A stretch of 30,337 nucleotides of DNA. It comes from a virus. Within the stretch, counting starts at the first letter, position 1. Each line of letters starts with the position of its first letter. The stretch covers positions 1-30,337 of IMG/VR virus record IMGVR_UViG_3300033553_000287; one strand, 5' to 3'. Shown piece after piece: positions 16,301-25,094 of the stretch. The notes beneath the pieces were generated by a model that saw only the letters and a program-made list of their open reading frames with translations, did no database searches and had not been told where the DNA came from. A program made the translations under genes and the position numbers.

Positions 16301-17882
16301 CAACAAGTATGGTGAGGACTACATCAAGACACTGGGTGATCTGGATTTCACCCGGGTTGGCTCGAACGCCGGCCGGTCACTGGGTGAATCGTTGCTGACA
16401 CAGTTCAGGAACATCCAGCGGACCCTTGAAGAAGAATCAGCCGACACCCTGGAAGAACGGTTGGCGTTGATCAGGACTGAGTTCACCGAGTTCCTGACCT
16501 CTATTTCTGAGTTCCAAGCCAATGGTGACCAGCAAATTTTAGGGTTGAGAGAGACTGCCGAGGCACAGATAGCTGCAGTCCGGAGTCGGTCAGGCTTGGC
16601 TGAGTTGAAGCGTCAGGAACAGATTGCAGCAATTCGCCAGCGGACAGAGAGCCAGGTCGAGAAGATTCGAGGCGAACAGGCTGCTTTGGGTGGTGCTGCT
16701 GATCAGGTCAGACAGTTGATCGCACTTCGTCAGGAGAAAGAGAGGCAGGCCACCGCTGACAAGGCTATTGAAGAAGCACAGAAGCGTATCAATGATCTGA
16801 CTCGGCAACGTAAGGTCGAGCAGGACAAGGTAACTGAACTTGCCGAACTCAACCTGATCACGACTGAGGAACAAGGTCGCCGGCTGGATGAGATTAACGA
16901 CCGGTCCATTGCGAAAATTCAGCAGGCCATCGGTGAAGCGAAGGTACTGGCTGAAGAAACAGGCAATGTGAGTCTGGCAAACTTCGCTGATAGCTTCGGT
17001 AACTTTGAGGAAGTGGAGCGTCGAAGGGCTGCAGTCGATGAGATCAGCCGGATCGAGCAGCAGATTACTGACGAGCTCTCCTTGCGTCAGACCAGACTGG
17101 CCACGTTGAACACCCTTCGGGAGACCGGAGCAATCGACGCTGCGACAGCAGAAGAACAGTCGAAGGTGATCCTGACACAGAGCAACGACATCCTCGGTGA
17201 AATGATTGATAAAGCCCTGGTGTTGGCACAAGCACTTGGTGACGAGGCACTGGTTGCCAAACTGCAGAATATCAAGGCTGGACTGGTCGAAGTGAATGAC
17301 CAGGTGTTCAACGGTGCCGACCTGAGTCAGAGTTTCGCCAGTGGATTTGCAGGGGCATTTGATTCATTTATCCAAGGTACCAAGTCAGCAGGTGACGCAT
17401 TCCGATCATTTGTCGCTGACTTCCTTCGTCAAATTGCCACAGCAATTGTTCAGGCACTCGTATTAAGAGCAATCACTGGGGCACTGACGGGCGGTTCAGG
17501 GGGAGCAGGAGGGGCTGTAGCTGCTGGCTTGAACGCTACGCTCAACCACAGCGGGGGTGTGGTTGGAAGGGACGGTACCCGCAGGATGGTGAGTCCAATG
17601 GCCTTCCTCGGGGCGGTTAAATATCACTCAGGTGGCGTTGCGGGATTGAAACCGAACGAGGTTCCGACGATACTTGAGAAAGGTGAAGAAGTGTTGACCA
17701 CAGATAACCCGCGTCATCGAAACAACCAAGGGTCGGAAGGTCAACCAGGAGGTGTTAAGATTATCAACGCGATTGATTCGTCATCGGTGGTTACGGAAGG
17801 TCTGAATACATCACAGGGACAGAAGGCAATCGTCAACATGATCCGGGCCAACAAGGCTCAAATTAAATCGGTGCTTGCATAA
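13353..17882 (+). CDS. Tape measure protein (gpH-like)
   Basis: Sets tail length and probably takes part in DNA ejection through the cell envelope. The product is 1509 residues. The first ~470 are Gln/Ala/Glu/Lys-rich coiled coil. A tape-measure N-domain follows at about 531-630 (FVRELADRLGISYGDLLDQY onward). Several hydrophobic segments lie at about 740-830 (KAVIALKLAGYFASIATQLV; LISLLRTLLLLPAAFYAGF), then more coiled coil. The C-terminal lambda-type domain has a Gly-rich linker, HSGGVVGRDGTRRMVSP and LKPNEVPTILEKGEEVL. ATG 13353 follows GAGGGG and overlaps the frameshifted chaperone. At roughly 0.15 nm per residue the tail would be near 225 nm. Confidence 0.95.
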   Translation: MATNKKGDVELVVSAKNEATKTINELVESLERLGKEAGTSGIGGLFKKLSQSSSALARDQDELTAALKRSKQAQDQLGKANTAREKDLQSQREAIDKTEKSLAQLNAEYAETASAASRTRKPSEALVKTYEKQQARQDELAVSIKETTQRVREAQAEFDKNKGVDDNATRKIEQQRKKVVDLGVAWRETTQAVAQAQRVLSQRAQVRDSGDDGQKQAQARLDASRKELAIARQLESEKRKIVRESKEATDEEVQAKDQAIAATKRLKAAVAEQVVAERQARAERDAGIKSYRTQAQEVDKLTTSADKQKTAYLELKGSLAGFENEQKNSSTERQRQNIEKLNVSLEKLQGQYEAAAARAAATQGRLAKASGPAPEAVRRFDLLKQKINETEAEIKEQTAALEKLQQEYNQAGASAEQLAQKERQLEDITEQLTEDQRRLSEQTDKTAKATDRAGKEATQASRRFKAWGDDSRQTLGFLQRIRGELLAIAAAYTGVFAIGGAIRGIFDASVITEKATARLTARLGNDLKQQGEEFKFVRELADRLGISYGDLLDQYTRFLSAVPDGTLALEEIKFSFTAVAEASRVAGLSLADIQGVFVALSQLAGKGINLEDLRQQLQERIPGATEALRVGISELEGEFVSLEEVLERINKAELSGAAIVPLALGLSRQFGEGLPQAVDSAQAALGRFQTEIFNTKVAIAEAGFIDVLVNGLKTVTQELKKPEVRQGIQQLANGLVAAVEFGILLVKNLDTILALLKAVIALKLAGYFASIATQLVAMNAAFATSVSTIRAATGALATMRAVLISLLRTLLLLPAAFYAGFAIGDQLQKEFASVRKFGLVFVSLFEELRINVSEKVDLMTTYFSVGWLEVIKDVAKFLTDLIPAALELVLNKFAGLYDNFSKSMADSIRGVAASIGQSNDVVIDTVFGDSGDRPDLDEAQKQIRANAEEARKQLRETITQMFVDIDEAGKKPVLDPDKAADDANKYGEDYIKTLGDLDFTRVGSNAGRSLGESLLTQFRNIQRTLEEESADTLEERLALIRTEFTEFLTSISEFQANGDQQILGLRETAEAQIAAVRSRSGLAELKRQEQIAAIRQRTESQVEKIRGEQAALGGAADQVRQLIALRQEKERQATADKAIEEAQKRINDLTRQRKVEQDKVTELAELNLITTEEQGRRLDEINDRSIAKIQQAIGEAKVLAEETGNVSLANFADSFGNFEEVERRRAAVDEISRIEQQITDELSLRQTRLATLNTLRETGAIDAATAEEQSKVILTQSNDILGEMIDKALVLAQALGDEALVAKLQNIKAGLVEVNDQVFNGADLSQSFASGFAGAFDSFIQGTKSAGDAFRSFVADFLRQIATAIVQALVLRAITGALTGGSGGAGGAVAAGLNATLNHSGGVVGRDGTRRMVSPMAFLGAVKYHSGGVAGLKPNEVPTILEKGEEVLTTDNPRHRNNQGSEGQPGGVKIINAIDSSSVVTEGLNTSQGQKAIVNMIRANKAQIKSVLA

Positions 17883-18844
17883 TGGCTTGGGAAACAGGTA
17901 CAGCAGCAGATCACGTCGATCTGTTCAACAAGATTCGGGACTTCCTGACGACTAACACTGAGTTGGTCAACGCCGGGGAGAATTGGACCCAGGAACTCGG
18001 TAACACTGGGGTACTGGTTCATGGTGACCAGATTACTCTCCGGGGACCGGGCACCACTGGTGCGGACAATATCTATTTTGGCATGGAGACGTTGGAAGAC
18101 GTAAATGCCGACAGTTACAACCTCCGGTTCTGGGGGCATGCTGCATTTTCTGACACCCTTCTACCCCGTGAACAAGCGTTGATGTCACCCGATGCTTACG
18201 TGTTGTGCTGGAACCAGCCGATGACATACTGGATTGTGGGTAATGGTCGTCGCTGGATGCTGGCGGTCAAGGTCTCCACGGTGTACTCAACCGCTTACTG
18301 TGGGTTCTTTCTGCCTTACGCCGCACCCAGTGAGTACCCCTACCCGATGACCGTGGCCGGCATGGCATTGTCGAACCAACGTTGGAGTTCTCAAGACCAA
18401 CGCAGTCGGTTTTTTGCAAGCCCGGGTTACAACACATTCTGGACGTATTTTCCGGATAATGTGTGGCGGCGAATAGCGAACTATCTGAATAGTTCGGTGG
18501 ATTACCTACCCTCAACTGGTGACTATTATTCATACGGATACATTTACCCTACGAGGGAATACGACGATGGCTCTAAACTGGCTTCACCAGACTCGGAATC
18601 TATTGCTTCAAATGCGAACACTTGTTTCGACGGCAGTTACTTTTTAAGGGACCTCACCATTGTCTCATCTGCCTATGAAGGACCTTACCATGCATTCATG
18701 GGCATATTGGACGGTGCTTATTGGCTGTCCGGTAGAGGTAATTCGTCTGAGAATATTGTGAATAAAAGCGGTGTTGATCACTTGGTGGTGCAAAATCTGT
18801 TTCGCACTGGTTTCCGGGATTACATGGCAATGAGGTTATCATAA
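17882..18844 (+). CDS. Virion structural protein in tail-tip region, function unknown
   Basis: This 320-residue protein starts on the A of the tape measure stop (TAATG). Its opening (MAWETGTAADHVDLFNKIRDFL) is the pattern of tail-associated structural proteins that many siphophages encode directly after the tape measure gene. The rest is rich in Tyr, Trp, Ser and Gly (RWMLAVKVSTVYSTAYCGFF, GDYYSYGYIYPTREYDDG), consistent with an extracellular beta-rich protein. There is no signal peptide or membrane segment. It is coupled to the next gene, with which it shares N-terminal layout and length. It probably takes part in the tail tip or a side fibre. Confidence 0.6.
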   Translation: MAWETGTAADHVDLFNKIRDFLTTNTELVNAGENWTQELGNTGVLVHGDQITLRGPGTTGADNIYFGMETLEDVNADSYNLRFWGHAAFSDTLLPREQALMSPDAYVLCWNQPMTYWIVGNGRRWMLAVKVSTVYSTAYCGFFLPYAAPSEYPYPMTVAGMALSNQRWSSQDQRSRFFASPGYNTFWTYFPDNVWRRIANYLNSSVDYLPSTGDYYSYGYIYPTREYDDGSKLASPDSESIASNANTCFDGSYFLRDLTIVSSAYEGPYHAFMGILDGAYWLSGRGNSSENIVNKSGVDHLVVQNLFRTGFRDYMAMRLS

Positions 18845-19800
18845 TGGCTTATCAGAACATCCCTGTTTCAGACGGTTACCAGGTTGTCCAGCAAATTGCT
18901 AACTTTGCGTCAACACTGGGGTGGACAATCCATCGCAATGAAGATAACCCTTTCGATGTCAACTACAGGATTTTAACACTGTCGTCGGGTGGTGTTTATA
19001 TTACGTTGAACGGTTCCGGTACAGTCATTTATCTGAACGGTCATCGCGGAATTGATGTAGCCGCTGACTGGGATGCCCAGCCCGACCAGTTCTTGTATTA
19101 CGACAACGACGGTGATCGCAATAACGATTACGACGAACGGATGTTGAGAACCCGGGTTACAATGCGAGTAAATCCCATCCTGTCAGTTCACCTGTTTGGT
19201 TCAATGTCACCACAACCCTATATCTATGCTGCCATTGAAATGGAACCAGGGTTCTACCGGCACCTGGTGATTGGTCACTTTGAGAAATTCGGAAGTAGCT
19301 TAGGTGGTACGTTCTGGGACGTATCGGCGGTTTATGCTAGCAATTATGCCTCGTTCCCTTATCGCCACCGTGCGCCTTTTCTCTATAACGCAAACGTGCA
19401 TTATTATAACACTCAAGGTGGCTTTGATTGTCAGGACGACACTGGTGTAGCTGCTTTTTGCAAACTGGGTGGCAAGGGTCCCCATTTTGCAGGTGGCTGT
19501 TGGGGTTCCGAGGTAAATTCATTCTTCGTTGGAAGTCCCATTCAGTTCAATGCCCGAACTCCTTTGATGACCCCTTTGGTCTGGGTTTCAAACAATGGCT
19601 ATCGACCCTTCGGGACACCACCGGGTTTCCGGTATGTGAACATGACCTACTTTGAAGCAGGGGATGAGTTCACCATCGGCACCGAGACCTGGAAGGTGTT
19701 TCCGTGGGCTCGCAGGAAACAGGGTGCGAGTGACTATGGTTTAAGCTCTCCTGCTGACGAAGCCACCGGCATGTACGGTATTGCCTACCTGAAGGATTAA
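18844..19800 (+). CDS. Second tail-tip structural protein, possible paralogue of the preceding gene
   Basis: A 318-residue product that overlaps the preceding stop by one base. It begins MAYQNIPVSDGYQVVQQIAN, then FASTLGWTIHR, the same pattern as its upstream neighbour: a short leader, a helix, then a Trp motif. Aromatic-rich middle segments (VYASNYASFPYRHRAPFLYN) and similar length suggest an old duplication, though identity is low by eye. The C-terminus has a compact FTIGTETWKVFPWARRK element. No enzymatic motif is seen. A minor structural role near the tail tip is inferred from position before the distal-tail gene. Confidence 0.55.
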   Translation: MAYQNIPVSDGYQVVQQIANFASTLGWTIHRNEDNPFDVNYRILTLSSGGVYITLNGSGTVIYLNGHRGIDVAADWDAQPDQFLYYDNDGDRNNDYDERMLRTRVTMRVNPILSVHLFGSMSPQPYIYAAIEMEPGFYRHLVIGHFEKFGSSLGGTFWDVSAVYASNYASFPYRHRAPFLYNANVHYYNTQGGFDCQDDTGVAAFCKLGGKGPHFAGGCWGSEVNSFFVGSPIQFNARTPLMTPLVWVSNNGYRPFGTPPGFRYVNMTYFEAGDEFTIGTETWKVFPWARRKQGASDYGLSSPADEATGMYGIAYLKD

Positions 19801-19803
19801 GAC

Positions 19804-21486
19804 ATGGCATACGGTGAACCGGAGATCATTACAGCATTAAGTCCGGTTACGACCGGGAACGGGACCCCGAGTGCGAATTACCCAGGTGACACCACCCCCG
19901 GTGTACTGACCGTTGATGACTACGGACAGGGTCCGAACGCCTTTACTGATCTGGATGTTTCATCGTTCAGTTTCGCCGGTCACCGTGGGCGAGAGTTCTT
20001 CGATGATCTGTATTACAGGATTCACTTCACGCCTGGTCAGATCGAATTAGGTAACGTCTTGTCCGTCCAGACTGAGGAAATCAAGGTCTGGAATGCCTAT
20101 CTGTCTGACAAGGTGATGTCGGATTATCTGGAACCGTCGTCACAAGGCATCAGTGTCCAGGAGCCGGTCAACGCACCTTACACAATGGTCGCACTGGAAG
20201 AACTGTCGTACATTGTCACTGTCTCCACGGACGGACCACCTCAGTTCTCCACCCAGATTATGTGGACCATCGACGGTGTTGAATATTCGATACCGGTTTC
20301 AGGGCAACGAGTGGTGGTCTGGCCGTTTGGTCCGAACTGGGATCAGCCGCTCAATGAGTCGCTGGAATGGAAAACCGATGTCACCACGGCATTCGATGGT
20401 AGTGAAGACCGACGACCGATTCGATCTAAACCACGCCGGCGGACCAACTACCGGGTGACACTGCATGGCAACGAGCTCAACCAGTTCCAGAACCTTCTGT
20501 TCGGCTGGCAGGATCGCCAGTACGCGGTGCCGGTCTGGCAGGACAAGTCGGTGCTTGCGGACCCGGTAACCCAGGGTTCCACCGTTATCCCCGTCGATAC
20601 AACCACCCGTAGTTTCTTCAAGGGTGGGTTGGCGATCCTGATGACCGACACTTACACCTTCGAGGTGTTTGAGATCGATCGGGTGGAAGCCGGGCAGTTG
20701 GTGTCGAAGAAGGCCCTAGAAGCAACCTGGCCGCGACTGTCTAAACTGTACCCTGTGAATCTGGGAACACTGCCCGTCAATATTCCGACCCAACGCATAA
20801 CCAGCAAGGTCATGGCATGTTCTATTGAATTCCTGGCAGACCCGGTGAAGACGGACCCGTTCATTCCCGGCGAACCAGCCGCGGAAACGCTGGATGGTTA
20901 CGAGATTATCTATCGTAAGCCGAACTGGTCAACACCAATGCCTTACGAAAGTGAAGCAGATTTTGAAATGCTGGATTACGCAACCGGTGGTGTGCAGCAA
21001 ATTCAGAAGGCGTCGTTCTCACGGCAGGTTCGCCGGGTTAGCTGGATGCTGAAGAACCGGTCAGACATTCGTGACTTCCGGGCGTTACTGGGTCGCCGGA
21101 AAGGTCAGTTGATTTCAGCCTACGTGCCGACCTGGTTCCATGATTTCGAGATCACTGAGACGGCAGGTTCCGGGTCGTCCGGTGTTCAGGTGAAACGGTC
21201 TCAGTACGACGCACTGGTGGGTGTCCAGGACACGCAGAACGTGGTTCTCATTCGCCTCCGGGACGGCACCCGTATACTTCGGAAGATCGTAGGTACCAGT
21301 AAACCGGACGCTCAGACTGAACAGTTGAATTTCGATTCACCTTTGCCTGTCGAGGTCGGGCCAGCCAACACGTTGATGATCTCCCTAGTACACCTTTGCC
21401 GTTTGCGTCAGGATGGGGTTACAATCAACTATCAGTCGAATTCCCTAGCAACAGTTGAAATGACCATGATGACGGTGAGAGCGTGA
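19804..21486 (+). CDS. Minor tail protein, putative distal-tail component (lambda M-like position)
   Basis: A 560-residue beta-rich protein lying between the two structural proteins and the BR0599-type protein. It has an N-terminal domain (FSFAGHRGREFFDDLYYRIH), a central GNELNQFQNLLFGWQDRQYA, and then VPVWQDKSVL, a segment typical of distal-tail and minor tail proteins in this module. The C-terminal half contains SWMLKNRSDIRDFRALLGRR and LISAYVPTWFHDFEI, a DUF2460-like arrangement. The stop overlaps the next gene's GTG start. It probably forms the ring joining tube and hub. Exact equivalence to lambda gpM is uncertain. Confidence 0.65.
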   Translation: MAYGEPEIITALSPVTTGNGTPSANYPGDTTPGVLTVDDYGQGPNAFTDLDVSSFSFAGHRGREFFDDLYYRIHFTPGQIELGNVLSVQTEEIKVWNAYLSDKVMSDYLEPSSQGISVQEPVNAPYTMVALEELSYIVTVSTDGPPQFSTQIMWTIDGVEYSIPVSGQRVVVWPFGPNWDQPLNESLEWKTDVTTAFDGSEDRRPIRSKPRRRTNYRVTLHGNELNQFQNLLFGWQDRQYAVPVWQDKSVLADPVTQGSTVIPVDTTTRSFFKGGLAILMTDTYTFEVFEIDRVEAGQLVSKKALEATWPRLSKLYPVNLGTLPVNIPTQRITSKVMACSIEFLADPVKTDPFIPGEPAAETLDGYEIIYRKPNWSTPMPYESEADFEMLDYATGGVQQIQKASFSRQVRRVSWMLKNRSDIRDFRALLGRRKGQLISAYVPTWFHDFEITETAGSGSSGVQVKRSQYDALVGVQDTQNVVLIRLRDGTRILRKIVGTSKPDAQTEQLNFDSPLPVEVGPANTLMISLVHLCRLRQDGVTINYQSNSLATVEMTMMTVRA

Positions 21487-22271
21487 GTGATATTGAAGTC
21501 TACACGATAACCTACGACTTCAACCGGTGGCGGTACACCTCCGGTGACGAAGACGTGTACGTGGAACCGGTCACCTACCGGGCCGTGCCAATCAGCCGGT
21601 CTGATATTGAACTGAGTACGGATGAGACGACGGCCAGTTTCACGGCGAATTTCCCGTTGGATTCCGAGTTTCTGGACCTGTTCCGGGTCGCACCGCCTTC
21701 CGGCCTGGTTACTCTGTTGTGCGAGAAATTTGACGAGGCTACCGGTACAACCGATGGAATCGTGTTCAAGGGTCGAATCGTCAACGTGGGGTGGGAAACC
21801 ACTGCTGCCGTTGTCACCTGTGAAAGCAGCAGTCAGGCGATCCGGAGAATGGGGTTGCGCCGGCACTATCAGTACGGTTGCCCTCACATGTTGTTCGGTG
21901 GTGAATGCCGTGTAGACCGTGAGCAGTTCGTCACGATAGGACTGGCTACCAATCTGACCACTATCAGCTTTGATCTGATCGAGGGTATTGGTAAACCGGA
22001 CGGATACTACGCAGGCGGGTACATCGAATACACCCATTCTGAATTGCAAACAACAGAACGGATTGCGATTTCCGACTCCATCGGGGCGACAGGGGCAATC
22101 ACCCTGTTCTCATTTCCGATTGGTCTGACAACGGGTGAGGAAGTAAGGGTGTATGCCGGCTGTGACCGGACCCTTCAGACCTGTGCTGAAAAATTCAACA
22201 ACGCCGACAACTACGGTGGTATGCCTTTCATTCCCACGAAAGACCCGTTCGGTGGTGACCCTTTATTTTGA
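21483..22271 (+). CDS. BR0599/DUF2163-family minor tail protein, possible Fe-S hub protein
   Basis: A 262-residue tail-tip protein whose end (VYAGCDRTLQTCAEKFNNAD, then NYGGMPFIP) is the hallmark of the phage BR0599 C-terminal domain. The N-terminal ~150 residues resemble DUF2163. Four cysteines (C133 in YGCPH, C142 in GECRV, C227 and C234 in AGCDRTLQTC) are placed to hold a metal centre. Lambda gpL and gene transfer agent hub proteins of this type carry an iron-sulfur cluster, so a 4Fe-4S site is plausible. GTG 21483 overlaps the preceding stop and has GGTGAG upstream. It probably bridges the distal ring to the J-like hub. Confidence 0.85.
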   Translation: MSDIEVYTITYDFNRWRYTSGDEDVYVEPVTYRAVPISRSDIELSTDETTASFTANFPLDSEFLDLFRVAPPSGLVTLLCEKFDEATGTTDGIVFKGRIVNVGWETTAAVVTCESSSQAIRRMGLRRHYQYGCPHMLFGGECRVDREQFVTIGLATNLTTISFDLIEGIGKPDGYYAGGYIEYTHSELQTTERIAISDSIGATGAITLFSFPIGLTTGEEVRVYAGCDRTLQTCAEKFNNADNYGGMPFIPTKDPFGGDPLF

Positions 22272-22279
22272 GGTGACGT

Positions 22280-22510
22280 ATGTGGGTAGCGATTGCTGTC
22301 TCGATAGCACTGCAGGTTGTTGCGTACATCCTGACGCCGAAGCCGGAAGGTCCGAAGGACGCGGTTGCCGGTAAACTGGATGTTCCGCACCCGCCGATGG
22401 GTGAAACAATACCCGTGGTGTTTGGCCGGGTATGGGTTAAGGATGCCGGTGTCATCTATTACGGCAACCCCAGTCAGAAACCAATCAAGTCCGGGGGCGG
22501 CAAGAAATGA
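22280..22510 (+). CDS. Small tail-tip assembly protein with N-terminal hydrophobic helix
   Basis: A 76-residue protein with a hydrophobic N-terminus (WVAIAVSIALQVVAYILTP), then a conserved-looking HPPMGETIPVVFGRVWVKDA segment and GVIYYGN. Proteins of this size and pattern occur between the BR0599 and J-like genes of many siphophages and Mu-like phages; their role in tail-tip assembly is not established. The hydrophobic stretch recalls the N-terminal helix of lambda gpI-type assembly proteins. The stop overlaps the next ATG at 22507. The gene is likely real because of tight packing. Confidence 0.68.
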   Translation: MWVAIAVSIALQVVAYILTPKPEGPKDAVAGKLDVPHPPMGETIPVVFGRVWVKDAGVIYYGNPSQKPIKSGGGKK

Positions 22511-22695
22511 TCGTCACTCACCGGGACCTCAGAGCCCTCCGGTATTGTAACAATGGCACCCGGGAGTTCTTTAGGCGTCACAACCTGGACTGGTCTGAGT
22601 TCGTTAAAAACGGCTTGCCAGAAGAACAGTTCACAGCAACGAACGATGCAATGGCGATTCGCCTGGTCGAATTCGCACGGGAGCGTAGAGCATGA
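22507..22695 (+). CDS. Small conserved tail-module protein
   Basis: A 62-residue protein (MIVTHRDLRALRYCNNGTRE, then FFRRHNLDWSEFVKNGLPEE) of a type widely encoded just before J-like tail tip genes, sometimes annotated only as a virion protein. The sequence is helical, charged and has no membrane segment. It overlaps its neighbours by 4 nt on each side (ATGA), consistent with translation coupled to the hub gene. The family resemblance is clear to me from the LRALRYC, FF.RH.LDW and NDAMA.RLVE pattern; the biochemical role is unknown. Confidence 0.72.
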   Translation: MIVTHRDLRALRYCNNGTREFFRRHNLDWSEFVKNGLPEEQFTATNDAMAIRLVEFARERRA

Positions 22696-25094
22696 GTGGT
22701 GGTAAAGGCGGTGGTGAGGTAACGGTCGGTTACCACTATTACATGAACATGCACTTTGCTATCGCACACGGTGGTGTGGATGAACTCCTGGAAATCCGGA
22801 TTGGAGACCGTGCAGCATGGCGGGGGCAGATTTCCGGCGCTGGTTCTGCACTGGTCAATCAGGTCAATCTGTTTGGTGGTGAGGAACGTGAAGGGGGTGT
22901 TCTCGGTAATGTCGATTTCATGCCTGGTGAGCCGGCCCAACCCATGAACCCGTCCGTAAAGAATGCTGTTACCCGGGCAACCGGTTCCACCAACGTACCC
23001 GCCTATCGTGGCCTGAGCACTCTGTTCTTCAAGGGTTTTGATAACCTCGACATGACGGGTACGCCGTGGTCGGAGGTGAACAAAGGTGAACTTGACAACA
23101 GTCCAGAACTTCCCGCTTTCACAAGTTTTTCGGATCTCCTGGATAAGATTAGAGCAATGAGTGCTTGGAGGTCCCTGGCACGGTCCTCGTTCCTGTGGTC
23201 GGCAATGAATCCTTATTTCAAACCACCCACCTTTCTCATCCGTCGGGTCTGGAAGGGCTGGTATCCGGAAAAGGCTCAGATCGGTGAGGACGTAAACCCC
23301 GTTCACATCATCTATGAGTGCCTGATCAACAAGTCGTGGGGGTTGGGTTACCCTGTTCAGGACATTGACGATGCCAGCTTCCGTGCGGCCGCTGATGTTC
23401 TTTTCAATGAGGGTTTCGGGCTTTCAATGAAGTGGACCAACTCGACACGGGTCCAGGACTTCGTTCAAATGGTGAACGAACATATCAACGCCAACCTAAT
23501 CGAGGACCGGGATACAGGTCAGTGGCGGATAATCATGGTCCGCGATAACTACAACGCGGCGAATCTGTTTGAGCTCAACGAGAGCAATTGTGTTCTTGAC
23601 GAGTTCCAGAGGAAGACCACCGGTGAGACGATCAACGAGGTGGTTGTTGCCTACACCCGGGCGGAAGACGGGGAGACCGACACCGTTACTGTTCAGGACC
23701 TTGCTAACTTCAGTAACACCGGGCAGATCAACTCCCAGAAGAAAGAGTACCCGGGCATCCGTAGTCCTGAAATGGCATTCAGAATTGCACTCAGGGACCT
23801 CAATACCCTGTCGAAGCCGGTGGCGAAGTGTACCATCCGCTGTAACCGGGCGATCATGGGTCATTACCCCGGCGATGTGGTAAAGATCAACTGGCCGCGC
23901 CTCGGACTGAACGGTGTTGTCCTCCGGATCGGCAGGATGAACCTGGGTAACCTGACCAAAGGTGAAATTCAGGTCGAGGCCATCGAGGATGTGTTCGGTC
24001 TGCCCCAGAGCAGCTACGTCCGACAGGAACCGATAGGGTGGGTAGACCCGGCGAAGAATCCCGAACCTGTGACCGAACAGAAGCTCTACGAACTGAGTTA
24101 CCAGGAGCTTTACACGTCAACCAGTTCAGCAGATCGCCTGGACTGGCCGGACGACGTTGGGTTCGTGGCCGTGTCGGCACTGGCTCCGAATTCAGATGCT
24201 TCGACACTGACACTGCATGACAATGTGACCGAGGAATCAGTAGGTCACGGGGAGTTCACCCCGGCATTGCAGTTGACCCAGGCCACCGGTTATCTCGACT
24301 CTGTTCTCCATGTGGACTTTTCGACCTTCGATGTGCTGTTGCTGGCAGAAGGCGGGTTGGCCTGGTTGGGTAATGAACTGATCGAGGTTACGGACTTCGA
24401 CACCGTTGAGGAAACCATCACAGTCAACCGGGCACTCATTGACACGGTGCCTGCAAAACACCCCATTGGTGAAACGTTGTGGTTCTACCTGGGGAATGAC
24501 AACACCCTCGATGACACTTTGCGGGTGGATGGTGAGGTAGTTGATTACCGGCTCCTGACTGAGACATCCAAGGGGAAACTGGAAACATCACAGGCACCGG
24601 TGGTCAGTTACACCCTGCAGAACCGCCAGTTGAGACCTTACCGACTGGGTAACCTTTATGTGAACGGGCAGTCGTTCCCGTCAATTCTACCGGCTGATCA
24701 GAACATGATGTGGTCCTGGTCTCACCGGGATCGTACTCAGGAAGTGACTGAGCAACCAACCTTATTTTCGGCGGGTAACATCGGCCCGGAAGCAGGGGTG
24801 ACTTACACTCTGGAAGTGATCAATGAAGACGGTGTGACTCAGTTAGCGGAACCCGGTCTGGCCACTACTCAGTATGAGTACACAACTGAGGCGGCTGACC
24901 TTGGGAAATATGAACTGTCACCGAGTGGAATTTTCACAACAACAGATGCAGGGGTTGTACCGGCTCTGCGACGAAACACCGAACTTCGGTTCAAACTGAA
25001 ATCAGTCCGTGATGGACTGGATTCGTTCCAGGAACACGATGTGACTGTCGAACGGGCCGGATATGGGTACAATTATGGGTTGGTGGCACCATGA
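22692..25094 (+). CDS. Tail tip/host specificity protein (J-like hub)
   Basis: The 800-residue central hub protein forms the tail tip and contacts the host receptor or starts the channel. The start (MSGGKGGGEVTVGYHYYMNM) is characteristic of this phage J-like family (Phage-tail_3). Residues ~75-180 carry VPAYRGLSTLFFKG and MNPYFKPPTFLIRRVWKG, typical of the hub fold. ECLINKSWGLGYP and the long phage-tail_3-like region follow (VNEHINANLIEDRDTGQWRI). The C-terminal ~300 residues are beta-rich, probably fibronectin-like (YTLEVINEDGVTQLAEPGLA). The stop overlaps the homing endonuclease start, suggesting that gene entered cleanly at the gene border. Confidence 0.9.
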   Translation: MSGGKGGGEVTVGYHYYMNMHFAIAHGGVDELLEIRIGDRAAWRGQISGAGSALVNQVNLFGGEEREGGVLGNVDFMPGEPAQPMNPSVKNAVTRATGSTNVPAYRGLSTLFFKGFDNLDMTGTPWSEVNKGELDNSPELPAFTSFSDLLDKIRAMSAWRSLARSSFLWSAMNPYFKPPTFLIRRVWKGWYPEKAQIGEDVNPVHIIYECLINKSWGLGYPVQDIDDASFRAAADVLFNEGFGLSMKWTNSTRVQDFVQMVNEHINANLIEDRDTGQWRIIMVRDNYNAANLFELNESNCVLDEFQRKTTGETINEVVVAYTRAEDGETDTVTVQDLANFSNTGQINSQKKEYPGIRSPEMAFRIALRDLNTLSKPVAKCTIRCNRAIMGHYPGDVVKINWPRLGLNGVVLRIGRMNLGNLTKGEIQVEAIEDVFGLPQSSYVRQEPIGWVDPAKNPEPVTEQKLYELSYQELYTSTSSADRLDWPDDVGFVAVSALAPNSDASTLTLHDNVTEESVGHGEFTPALQLTQATGYLDSVLHVDFSTFDVLLLAEGGLAWLGNELIEVTDFDTVEETITVNRALIDTVPAKHPIGETLWFYLGNDNTLDDTLRVDGEVVDYRLLTETSKGKLETSQAPVVSYTLQNRQLRPYRLGNLYVNGQSFPSILPADQNMMWSWSHRDRTQEVTEQPTLFSAGNIGPEAGVTYTLEVINEDGVTQLAEPGLATTQYEYTTEAADLGKYELSPSGIFTTTDAGVVPALRRNTELRFKLKSVRDGLDSFQEHDVTVERAGYGYNYGLVAP

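Noticed and set aside
16590-17231. 213-residue antisense open frame within the tape measure gene
   Set aside because: It is a shadow of the Gln/Glu/Leu-rich coiled coil on the other strand; the composition is an artefact of sense codons.
23080-23165. Possible insertion in the J-like hub (NSPELPAFTSFSDLLDKI region)
   Set aside because: The sequence looked unlike its surroundings, but the frame is intact, composition is similar, and hub proteins vary at this point.
22578-23306. 242-residue antisense open frame opposite the J-like hub
   Set aside because: The hub protein is clearly coded on the + strand, and the antisense product has no family resemblance.
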